Shown here in pieces: positions 1 through 9,300 of a DNA stretch of 64,000 nt. This DNA is from Corydoras sp. C115 (taxonomy: Eukaryota > Chordata > Actinopteri > Siluriformes > Callichthyidae), in contig JAFMOC010000092.1 in NCBI GenBank assembly GCA_019802505.1, forward strand, positions 347,501 through 411,500, given 5' to 3'. Within the stretch, counting starts at the first letter, position 1, and every line of letters begins with the position of its first letter. The position numbers and the translations under genes are program-made. The notes below the pieces were generated by a model. That model ran no database searches. It saw only the letters and a list, made by a program, of their open reading frames with translations, and was not told the origin of the DNA.

Positions 1-2
1 TG

Positions 3-6
<4 letters not shown>

Positions 7-61
<55 letters not shown>
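7..61. repeat. (AC)n microsatellite
   Basis: This is an almost pure CA dinucleotide run at the left edge, inside what should be intron 1 of camk1d. Confidence 0.95.
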
Positions 62-63
<2 letters not shown>

Positions 64-253
64 CACCACTGTCAGTGGCACTAGAGCGCTTAAAATCATC
101 CATCAGCCAAATAATATCTGCTCTCTGAGGTCCCCATCACCTCCATCCTCCCCCCCCCCCCCATCACATCACAGGACGGAGACTTACAGAGCAGACAGAA
201 AAACAGACGGACGACAGAATGTAGAACCTTTTTGCTCCAATTTATTATTGTTT

Positions 254-595
254 AGGTGGTTTAGTGGTCAGCACGTTCCGTTCGCCTCTCAGCGCTAGGG
301 ATTCCCGGTTTGAATCCCCATCTGGGTGGAGTTTCCATGTTCTCCCTGTGTCTGCGTGGGTTTCCTCCGGGTTCTCCGGTTTCCTCCCACAGTCCAAAAA
401 CATGGATCAGGTCAATTGAGTTCTCCAAATTGCCCCATATAGAGTGTGTCTGTGTGAGTGAGTGTGTGCCCAGCGATGGATTGGTGCCCTGTCCTGGGTG
501 TATCTGCCCAGCGCCCGAAACCTTCTCCCCTGGATGGGCATGGGGAACCCCCCCGCGACCCTAATATAGGATAAAGAGGGAGATAATGAATAAAT
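254..595 (+). mobile_element. SINE-A copy, first of a head-to-tail trimer
   Basis: SINE-A is defined here. The head resembles a tRNA promoter, with an A box like TGGCTTAGTGG and a B box GGTTCGAATCC. A central domain (TTTCCTCCGGGTTCTCCGG, then CACAGTCCAAAAACATGG) matches the core of the V-SINE superfamily (zebrafish DANA and relatives) as I remember it. The body ends in GGATAAAGCGGGAGATAATG and a GAAT-repeat tail. Transcription would be by RNA polymerase III, with mobilisation by a partner LINE. This copy has a slightly divergent head (ggtttagtgg, GGTTTGAATCC). The family name is inferred from motifs, not from a database match. Confidence 0.9.
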
Positions 596-600
596 ATATA

Positions 601-944
601 GGCGGCACGGTGGCTTAGTGGTTAGCATGTTCTCCTCTCAGCACTAGGGATTCCCGGTTCGAATCCCCATCTGGGTGGAGTTTCCATGTCCTCCCCGTGT
701 CTGCGTGGGTTTCCTCCGGGTTCTCCGGTTTCCTCCCACAGTCCAAAAACATGGATCAAGTCAACTGGGTTCTCCAAATTGCCCCATATAGAGTGTGTCT
801 GTGTGTGTGAGTGTGTGCCCAGCGATGGATTGGCGCCCTGTCCTGGGTGTATCTGCCCAGCGCCCGAAACGTTCTCCCCTGGATGGGCATGGGGAACCCC
901 ACCGCGACCCTAATGGAGGATAAAGAGGGAGATAATGAATGAAT
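601..944 (+). mobile_element. SINE-A copy, second of the trimer
   Basis: This full-length copy has intact A and B boxes. It is joined to the previous and next copies by a short ATATATA linker. Confidence 0.92.
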
Positions 945-949
945 ATATA

Positions 950-1309
950 GGTGGCACGGTGGCTTAGTGGTCAGCATGTTCTCCTCTCAGCGCTAGGGAT
1001 TCCCGGTTCGAATCCCCATCTGGGTGGAGTTTCCATGTCCTCCCCGTGTCTGCGTGGGTTTCCTCCGGGTTCTCCGGTTTCCTCCCACAGTCCAAAAACA
1101 TGGATCAGGTCAATTGAGTTCTCCAAATTGCCCCTTATAGAGTGTGTCTGTGTGAGTGAGTGTGTGCCCAGCGATGGATTGGTGCCCTGTCCTGGGTGTA
1201 TCTGCCCAGCGCCCGAGATGTTCTCCCCTGGATGGACATGGGGAACCCCACCGCGACCCAAATAGAGGATAAAGCGGGAGATAATGAATGAATGAATGAA
1301 TGAATGAAT
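950..1309 (+). mobile_element. SINE-A copy, third of the trimer
   Basis: This full-length copy ends in a longer GAAT tail. The three copies at 254-1309 share orientation and linker. Confidence 0.92.
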
Positions 1310-1377
1310 CATTAAATTCAGGCATCACTGATGAAATAGTGTTCTCAAACAAGCCACGGATCAGGTATGAGGACGTG

Positions 1378-1435
<58 letters not shown>

Positions 1436-1783
1436 TGGATTGAGAATAGATTTCTGTTGAGTCACCACTGCAGGGAACTAGCTGAGCTATTTTTCAACAG
1501 AAGGACATTCATGCTGAAGGGGTTTCTGTTTTAAACTGCGCTACATTCCGCCAGCCAGCAGTGGAAATCTGTTCAGACGTTTCAGTATCTCTGAGTTTAC
1601 ACTTCAGCCGACAAAGAGCACCCACTGTACAGAACGTAAACAGACGTCCTGCAACATGCAGACAGGGAACCCCTCAGAACACGTTTTTTGGAAACGAGTC
1701 TACACCTTAATTATTCAGTCGAGGGGCATCGTCTCTGTTGCAATGACCTCTAAACCATCATTCCCTGCTTTACATTACATATA
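1310..1783. other. camk1d intron 1 sequence, no gene seen
   Basis: It holds a (TG)n microsatellite at about 1379-1434 followed by unique, AT-leaning sequence. No exon is recognisable. Confidence 0.7.
1379..1434. repeat. (TG)n microsatellite
   Basis: This is a pure TG run of about 56 bp. Confidence 0.95.
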
Positions 1784-1970
1784 CATTTACATTTGGTCAT
1801 TTATTGGACACTTTTATCCAAAGCGACTTACAATGTGAGAACAGGGTTCATCACAACATCCCTGGAGCAATGAGGGTTAAGGGTCTTGCTCAAGGACCCA
1901 CATTGGTAACTTCAGTGGACCTGGGATTTGAACCCCCAACCTTCAGATTGCTAGCCAAACGCTCTAAACA
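1784..1970 (-). mobile_element. SINE-B copy
   Basis: SINE-B is defined here. Read on the minus strand it starts with a tRNA-like head (GTGGTAGCTCAGTGG, then GGTTCAAATCC) and ends in AAGTCGCTTTGGATAAAAGC and a short ATTTACATTT tail, about 200 bp in all. This copy has lost the A-box end. Confidence 0.85.
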
Positions 1971-1973
1971 ACA

Positions 1974-2178
1974 ATACATTACATTTGGTCATTTATTGGA
2001 CGCTTTTATCCAAAGCGACTTACAAGGTGAGCACAGGGTCAATCACAACATCCCTGGAGCAATGAGGGTTAAGGGTCTTGCTCAAGAACCCACATTGGTA
2101 ACTTCAGTGGACCTGGGATTTGAACCCCCAACCTTCAGATTGATAACCCAGCGCCCTGACCACTGAGCTACCACGCCT
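1974..2178 (-). mobile_element. SINE-B copy
   Basis: This full-length SINE-B lies head-to-tail with the preceding copy. Both share the flanking ACATTACAT. Confidence 0.87.
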
Positions 2179-2409
2179 TTTGTTGCTTCATCAACAAAAG
2201 CCTCCTGTGCAACATGTTTTTGATCCATACTGCTACAGTGAGGGGTGCTCCGTGTTCAGAGTGAGTGTGTGTGAGAGTGTACAAGGGCAGATTAATTGCC
2301 ACCTTGAGAACAATGATGTGAATTCCAACACATTACAGAGCGTTAAGCAGACGGTGACATCTGCTCTTTAGGCACTCAGAGCTTCGGTTTAGAATTCTCT
2401 ATGGGGGGG

Positions 2410-2618
2410 GAGGTGCCATAGTGGTTCGCCCCTCAGCATTGGGGATCCAGGTTCAAATCCCGATGTAGGGGAAGTTTCCATGTTCTCCCTGTGTCTGCAT
2501 GGAATTTCACGGAGTTCTCTGATTTTCTGACAGCCCAAAAACATGGATTCAAGGTGAACTAGCTGCTCTAAATTTGCCCCATATGGTGTGTGTGTGCCCT
2601 GTCCGGGGTGTATCTGGA
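2410..2618 (+). mobile_element. Old, 3'-truncated SINE-A relative
   Basis: The head and central domain are recognisable but clearly diverged (ATGGATTCAAGGTGAACT replaces the young-family sequence). It stops after the middle domain. Confidence 0.75.
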
Positions 2619-2690
2619 ATCCTGGCTAAAGATAAGGTTTATAAGTAATGTTACCCAACATGTTAAGGTTTACATGTGCATTATAATGCA

Positions 2691-2738
2691 TTCATTCATT
2701 CATTGTTTATCTTCCGCTTTATCCTCTATTAGGGTCGC

Positions 2739-2769
<31 letters not shown>

Positions 2770-3029
2770 GTTCCCCATGCCCATTCAGGGGAGAACGTTT
2801 CGGGCGCTGGGCAGATACACCCAGAACAGGGCACCAACCTATGGCTGGGCACACACTCACTCACACAGACACACTCTATATGGGGCAATTTGGATAACTC
2901 AATTGACTTGATCCATGTTTTTGGACTGTGGGAGGAAACCGGAGAACCCGGAGGAAACCCACACGGACACGGGGAGGACATGGAAACTCTGAGAGGAGAA
3001 CATGCTAAACACTAAGCCACCGTGCCACC
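2691..3029 (-). mobile_element. SINE-A copy with a poly-G expansion
   Basis: The tail is at the left and the head at the right. The B-box part of the head is deleted (the central domain runs straight into GAGAGGAGAACATGC). A run of nearly 30 G sits at the site that usually reads GCGGTGGGG. Confidence 0.9.
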
Positions 3030-3214
3030 AGTATCTATAGTAGTATCTATAATATCTTTTTAAAGTTTCTAAAAACGAGCTTATAAAGTTTTAGGGATCT
3101 TATGGATGTTCATTGTGGTTATAACGCATCGTGTCTGTTTGCCCTGTAGACTTTACACACAGTGTTGTATAACCTCGCATGGGCATTATATACATTAAGT
3201 ATATACACCCTTAA

Positions 3215-3349
3215 ACCTTATTGCTCCAGAGGTGCTGTTATTGTGTTATTACCCCAGCCATGAGGTTAGGACACTTGTAGATCACTTTGGATGACAGCAT
3301 CAACTAAATGTTACATTTAATTTCGTAATTACAGAATATGAATCATGTC
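3215..3349 (+). repeat. Duplicated segment, copy 1 (with 4617-4748)
   Basis: About 130 bp, starting inside a SINE-B 3' part and running on through non-SINE sequence to AATATGAATCATGTC, is almost identical to 4617-4748. A different SINE follows each copy at the same point. Confidence 0.8.
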
Positions 3350-3350
3350 A

Positions 3351-3705
3351 GGCGGCACGGTGGCTTAGTGGTCAGCACGTTCTCCTCTCAGAACTAGGGA
3401 TTCCCGGTTCGAATCCCCATCTGGGTGGAGTTTCCATGTTCTCCCCGTGTCCGCGTGGGTTTCCTCCGGGTTCTCCGGTTTCCTCCCACAGTCCAAAAAC
3501 ATGGATCAAGTCAATTGAGTTCTCCAAATTGCCCCATATAGAGTGTGTCTGTGTGAGTGAGTGTGTGCCCAGCGATGGATTGGCGCCCTGTCCTGGGTGT
3601 ATCTGCCCAGCGCCCGAGATGTTCTCCCCTGGATGGGCATGGGGGAACCCCATCGCGACCCTAATAGAGGATAAAGCGAATGATAATGAATGAATGAATG
3701 AATGA
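3351..3705 (+). mobile_element. SINE-A copy, full length
   Basis: It has an intact tRNA-like head, central domain and GAAT tail, and is inserted at the end of the duplicated segment. Confidence 0.93.
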
Positions 3706-3923
3706 AGTCTCTTTACACACGTCTATATGCGTTATAAACTGCGTGCGCTTATAAAGCCTGAGAGCTTATGGAACTCACTCCCTCGCAACTTTCTAGCAGT
3801 TATAACGCATAACGACTCGCAGAAGATGCTGAGATGTCGGGTCCTGGTTAAAGTGGAGACCCGCAGATGATGGATTTGCAGAGACATTCCGCAAGTGCGC
3901 GTCCCTCCCGTTAGTTCGGACTG

Positions 3924-3954
3924 TGACGTAACGCTTAATTCTGCTTATATAAAG
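3924..3954 (+). promoter_or_regulatory. CRE-like site and TATA box, antisense to camk1d
   Basis: TGACGTAA (3924-3931) is followed 14 bp later by TATATAAAG (3946-3954), then GC-rich sequence and an ATG at 4008. On the plus strand this reads as a TATA core promoter that would fire across camk1d exon 1. The short frame from 4008 gives only about 25 residues, so no protein is claimed. Confidence 0.4.
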
Positions 3955-4048
3955 CGCGGCGTCCGGAGATCAAACAAACGCGCAAAGTTGGAATAAAGGC
4001 TGAAAGAATGAGCGTGATGCTGCGGAATGCTGCCGCGGAGCTACGTAC

Positions 4049-4143
4049 GTCCCCAGGACCTCCTTCAACTCGAAGATCTTCTTGATGTCGTCCACCTGCT
4101 TTTTCCACGAGCCGCGCGCCGACTCCTCGTTCCCTCTGGCCAT
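4049..4143 (-). CDS. camk1d: Calcium/calmodulin-dependent protein kinase 1D, first coding exon (partial gene)
   Basis: CaMK1D is a cytosolic and nuclear Ser/Thr kinase activated by Ca2+/calmodulin and phosphorylation by CaMKK. The minus strand opens with ATG at 4143 and encodes MARGNEESARGSWKKQ, then VDDIKKIFELKEVLGT. This closely matches the CaMK1D N-terminus just before the glycine loop of the kinase (KKIFEFKETLGTGAFSEV in mammals, from memory). The exon breaks in phase 2 at 4049 before GTACGTAG, where the family has an exon end. The remaining exons lie off the left edge, so positions 1-4048 are intron 1. Flanking DNA to about 4400 is CpG-rich, as expected for a promoter and 5' UTR. Teleosts often have two camk1d copies; which one this is cannot be told. 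Confidence 0.87.
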
Positions 4144-4400
4144 GTCGGCGGCGTGAGCGTCCTCAGCTCGTGAATTAATGATGGGGGCGAGCGGGTGGAC
4201 TCCGGTTACCGCGCCGCTGCCGCTGCCGTGGCCCAGCTCCAGCTCCTGCCCCTGCCTCCAGGATCGACCTCACGCCCGATGTCCTCACTAATCCTGAGAA
4301 CGGAAGCTGCAGCCGCCACACCGCCGCGAAGAGGAGGAGACGCACGTGCGCGAGCGCGCGCGCGGCCAGCTCCTATAATAAAGCCTTAGAATAAAGACGG
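4144..4400 (-). promoter_or_regulatory. camk1d: camk1d CpG-rich 5' UTR and promoter region
   Basis: The DNA is GC-rich with many CpG (a GCGCGCGCGCGG run near 4355), directly upstream of the camk1d start on the minus strand. The transcription start is not resolvable. Confidence 0.6.
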
Positions 4401-4516
4401 AGTTAATCATACAGCGCGTTATAACGGCACACACACACACACTCACACACACACTCACTGGCTACTTTAGAAGGTACGCCCTCCTCCTGTCGACACTTCT
4501 GGCTCTATGAGAATGT

Positions 4517-4718
4517 GGAAGCTCACTGCTCAGGGGGTGAGACCATCAATCTGAAGGTCGGGGGCTCAACTCCCAGGTCCACTGAAGTTACCCACGTGGG
4601 ACCTTGAGCAACACCGTTAATTCTCCAGAGGTGCTGTTATTGGGTTATTATCCCAGCCATGAAGTTAGGATACTTGTAGATCACTTTGGATGACAGCATC
4701 AACTAAAGGTTACATTTA
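4517..4718 (+). mobile_element. Old SINE-B copy
   Basis: A diverged tRNA-like head (GGGGGCTCAACTCCCAGG) and an altered 3' end overlap the second duplicated segment. Confidence 0.7.
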
Positions 4719-4748
4719 ATTTTGTAATTACAGAATATGAATCATGTC
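4617..4748 (+). repeat. Duplicated segment, copy 2 (with 3215-3349)
   Basis: It is near-identical to 3215-3349 down to AATATGAATCATGTC. A SINE-B follows here, where a SINE-A follows in copy 1. Confidence 0.8.
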
Positions 4749-4754
4749 GTTACA

Positions 4755-4953
4755 TTACATTTGGTCCTTTATTGGACGCTTTTATCCAAAGCGACTTACA
4801 AGGTGAGCACAGGGTTAATCACAACATCCCTGGAGCAATGAAGGTTAAGGGTCTTGCTCAAGGACCCACATTGGTAACGTCAGTTGACTTGGGATTTGAA
4901 CCGCCAACCTTCAGATTGATAGCTCAACGCCATAACCACTGAGCTACCGCACC
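4755..4953 (-). mobile_element. SINE-B copy
   Basis: This full-length copy has its A box at the right end (GTAGCTCAGTGG on the minus strand). Confidence 0.85.
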
Positions 4954-5455
4954 CTTGACTCTTTACATACGTCTTTTACTTTGCTCTGTAATGATCAAAA
5001 CCTCCAGTGCAGGTATCCTTAATGGGGTGAGTTTTAGGACAGCAGGGGGTGTTATTGGGTGTATGTTTGTGTGTGTGTGTGTGTGTGTGGGGGGGTGATC
5101 AAACCAAGCAGTGTTGCTGGAAGTTTTGTCACTGAAAAATAGGGGACCCAGCACATAATGACACATCAGTTGGAAAATAAAAAAAAAAAAAATAAAATAA
5201 TAATAAAGGTTCTCTGTTCAGATAATCTGAGCAGCAACTCTTTGCTTTTCACAGATGTGAGACGGAGAACAGGATCAGGATCTTGTTTTAATAAGAGCTG
5301 CATGAAATGTAGAGCAGGGGGTTAATAAGTAATCTGCTGGACGGAAGCAGCAGATCAGCAGCAGCACAAATGCAAATCCGGACACCGTGTGACGGAACGC
5401 CAGGTTTTATTTGCATTCAGTTACTAAGAGATGACCAGTTACTTCCATCTCAGCT

Positions 5456-5795
5456 TTTTATGTTCCGCTTATTCCTCTACGGGGGGAGGGAGGGGGGTTT
5501 CCCATGTCCATCTAGGGAAGAACATTGCAGGCGCTGGGCAGATACGGCCAGTACAGGGCACCAGTCCATCGGTGGGCACACACTCGCTCACACACACACA
5601 CACATATACAGAACTATATAGCAGCAGTTTATGCCAATTCACTTTGAACCCATGCCTTTTGACGGTAGAAGAAAACCGGAGAACCCGGATTAAACCCGGT
5701 AAGACACGAGAACATGAAAACTGCACCCAGATCAGGATTCAAACCTGGATCCATGGCGCTGAAAGGACGTGAAACCACTCTGCCACCATACCCGG
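5456..5795 (-). mobile_element. Old SINE-A copy
   Basis: It is clearly diverged but keeps the order tail, CGCTGGGCAGATA box, central domain and tRNA-like head. It lies between camk1d and dhtkd1. Confidence 0.75.
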
Positions 5796-6367
5796 GACAC
5801 TGGGACTAAATAAAACAGTCGAATGCAATGCGTCCCATCTTAGAACCTTCGTACAGTGTATTTAAACATATTCTCTCTACAGAGGAGGTGTTCTTACACT
5901 CAGAGAGGCAACGCATGCTCTTTACCCCATAAAAGCCAATCAGCAATTCACATTATAAGATTATAAAAATAAAACAAACTTCATAAACCTAAATTAAAAC
6001 ATTTCAAGTCATGTAAAAAAATCCTGTCCGTTCCACAGAACCCACAGAATGACCATCACAAGGCAAACCCACAGCAACAGGTGAGTGAGGAACATTCCGG
6101 ATTGCTATGAGGGTTCGAAATGGTCTGGTTAGTGTCAGCAGCCGTGCCAAACGGTCGGGACGAAATTTTTTTTTTTTTTTGTTGATGTATCCAGTGCTGT
6201 GCAGTTCCGCTTTCTGGCCCTTTACTGTAGAACTGAGATTAAAAACAATTACAAAGAACTGTATCTGTCATGACGCCTAAAATGACAGCAGGTGGACAGT
6301 GTGTCCAGGAGGGGGAGATGTTGAGCAGCACCCTCTGCACTGGATAGAGTTTCTGCCTGTTAACCTT
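5796..6367 (-). other. dhtkd1: dhtkd1 3' UTR and downstream sequence
   Basis: This unique, AT-rich sequence follows the dhtkd1 stop codon. A poly-T run lies near 6166-6181. The polyadenylation site is not clear. Confidence 0.5.
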
Positions 6368-9300
6368 CTATGAGAAAGAGGCTGTGAGGATGGCTTCATG
6401 CTGCTGCTGATGGAGCGTCCCAATTCCCACCGCAGGGGCAGGGAGGGGGGGGCGACTGACCACACGAAGCTGAAACACCAAAAATCCAGTTAATAAAATA
6501 AAAACAATTAAATATAATTTTAACTCTGCCATCAGACAATCGCAACCCATTAAAAAGGACAGTTGTGATCACATGCTTCTATTGTAACCACAGGGGGCAG
6601 TATAACACTCTGAATGCAGACCGTTGGTTATGAAATGATTATGATTAACTAAACTGCCCTCCGATGTAAGACCACGCTCACTGAGGTCATGGATGGCTGC
6701 GGCATCATTAAGGTTCGATTCAGAACTCTTCAGACGAGTTAAAAGGAATTTAAAAAAGATAATAATCTTCGTACCTTACACGCCAGCTGCTTCTCAAATC
6801 TTGGGGCCACAAATGTCCAGCAGCCCATATTCTGTGGTTCCTCTTGGCTCCAGATGAATTCTGTAAAATCAGATTATAAAACCTGTAACTTGGTGCAATA
6901 TCCTTATATTAATGATCAGCTTGTGTCAGTGTGTAGTAGAAACAGTTACCACAAAAATTATAATCCCTACTTAACAAGGGTTGCCACAACAACTATAATC
7001 CCTAATAAATGATGGTTGCCACAACAACTATAATCCCTAATAAATGATGGTTACCACAACAACTATAATCCCTAATAAATGATGGTTACCACAACAACTA
7101 TAATCCCTAAAACAATTGTTAAAACAAAAAGTTGCCACAATTAATATAATCCCTCATAGACAACGGTTGCTACAACAAATATAATCCTTTAAACAATAGA
7201 AACGGGCGACACGGTGGCTTAGTGGTTTGCACGTTCTCCTCTCAGCTCTAGGGATTTCCGGTTCGAATCCCCATCTGGGTGCAGTTTCCATGTCCTCCCC
7301 GTGTGTCCGCGTGGGTTTCCTCCGGGTTCTCCGGTTTCCTCCCACAGTCCAAAAACATGGATCAAGTCAACGGAGTTCTCCAAATTGCCCCATATAGAGT
7401 GTGTGTGTGTGTGTGTGCGTGAGTGTGTGCCCAGCGATGGATTGGCGCCCTGTCCTGGGTGTATCTACCCAGCGCCCGAAACGTTCTCCCCTGGATGGGC
7501 ATGGGGAACCCCCCCGCGACCCTACTAGAGGATAAAGCGGGAGATAATGAATGAATGAATGAATAAACAATAGAAACTGTATGTGAGCCTTTGGATTCAT
7601 CAGATTGATTTGAAGGTGAAATTAGAGTCAGTGTTTTTTAATCCATGGGATTTGACTGTGCACCCCGTTTCGTTTAAAGACAGTAATCCATCAAAATCTG
7701 ATCTTAACGACATTTGATACTTTTAACGTTTAATAGTTTTTCTTGGTTCAAACGAAGGGGAACGAAGGGCTCACCTTTGGCTTTAGGATATTTGCTGAGC
7801 TCCGTCTGCAGAGCATCAGTGGGAAACGGGCACAGCTCCTCCACCCTGATCAGAGCCACGTTCCTCCCCGCCTCAGGCAGCGTCTCCCTCTGCTTCAGCA
7901 GGGCATAATAGTGCTTCCCTGAGCAGAGCAGCACACGCTGCACACTACGGAAACACATTGTCGTAAAGATGTTTATAAAAAGTCGGTTTAATGCACAGAC
8001 TTTAATCATGGCTCACCTCTCAGGATTTACAGAGCTGTCGCCTATTACAGGCTTAAAGGTAGAGCCAGGTCCCATCTCCTCCAAACTTGATACTGCCCCC
8101 TGGTGGATGAGGACAAGAAGCACAAGGTAGTAATATGACTTCATAATAAAATAAACAAGCTGCACGGTGGTTTAGTGGTCGGCACGTTCGCCTCTCAGCT
8201 CTAGGGATTCTCGGTTCGAATCCCCATCTGGGTGGAGTTTCCATGTTCTCCCCGTGCCCAGATAATGAGTGAATGAATGAATGAATATATTATATGAGTG
8301 TTGGTTTAACCAGGAGTTCGGTATTAGAACCGAACTATACGATTACTGGTTGGTCATGTGATCCTGTAATCATGCAGCTGAATGGTAAGAAAAACACAGA
8401 GAAACTCACAGAGAAGCGCAGAAGCGTTTTGGGCGACGCCACGATGAGCGGTTTGCGGAAGTTTCGGATCATCTGTCTTCTGAGCAGGTGGAAATACTGC
8501 GCTGGCGTGGTGGGATTAACCACCCCCATGTTCACCGTGTCCCCATCCACCCCGTCCTCTTTACTGTCACACAGCTGTCAGGGGACAAGAAACGTGATGA
8601 TACGAACGCCACCCACTCAGGGCAAACGGCTCAAGTGTGATGTAAAGGTCACCTGTAAGAAACGCTCAATGCGGCAGGACGAGTGCTCAGGACCGGCGCC
8701 ATCGTAACCATGGGGGAGGAGGATCACCATCCCGCTCTGCAGCAACCACTTAGCTTCACCTGAAAATAATTTTACATTTTGACAGTGGCACGGTGGCTTA
8801 GTGGTTAGCACGTTCTCCTCTCAGCGCTAGGGATTCCCGGTTCGAATCCCCATCTGGGTGGAGTTTCCATGTTCTCCCCGTGTCCGCGTGGGTTTCCTCC
8901 GGGTTCTCCGGTTTCCTCCCACAGTCCAAAAACATGGATCAAGTTAATTGAGTTCTCCAAATTGCCCCATTTAGAGTGTGTCTGTGTGAGTGAGTGTGTG
9001 CCCAGTGATGGATTGGCGCCCTGTCCTGGGTTTATCTGCCCAGCGCCCGAAACGTTCTCCCCTGGATGGGCATGGGGAACCCCCCCGCGACCCTAATAGA
9101 GGATAAAGCGGGTGATAATGAATGAATGACAGTGGCACAGCCCGAGCCGCACCGGCGAGGGACCCGCAGCCCGAGCCCCACAGGCCGGAACCCGCAGCCC
9201 GAGCCCCACAGGCCGGGACCCCCAGCCCAAGCCACACAGGCAGTGTCCGCGTGGGTTTCCTCCGGGTTCTCCGGTTTCCTCCCACAGTCCAAAAACATGG

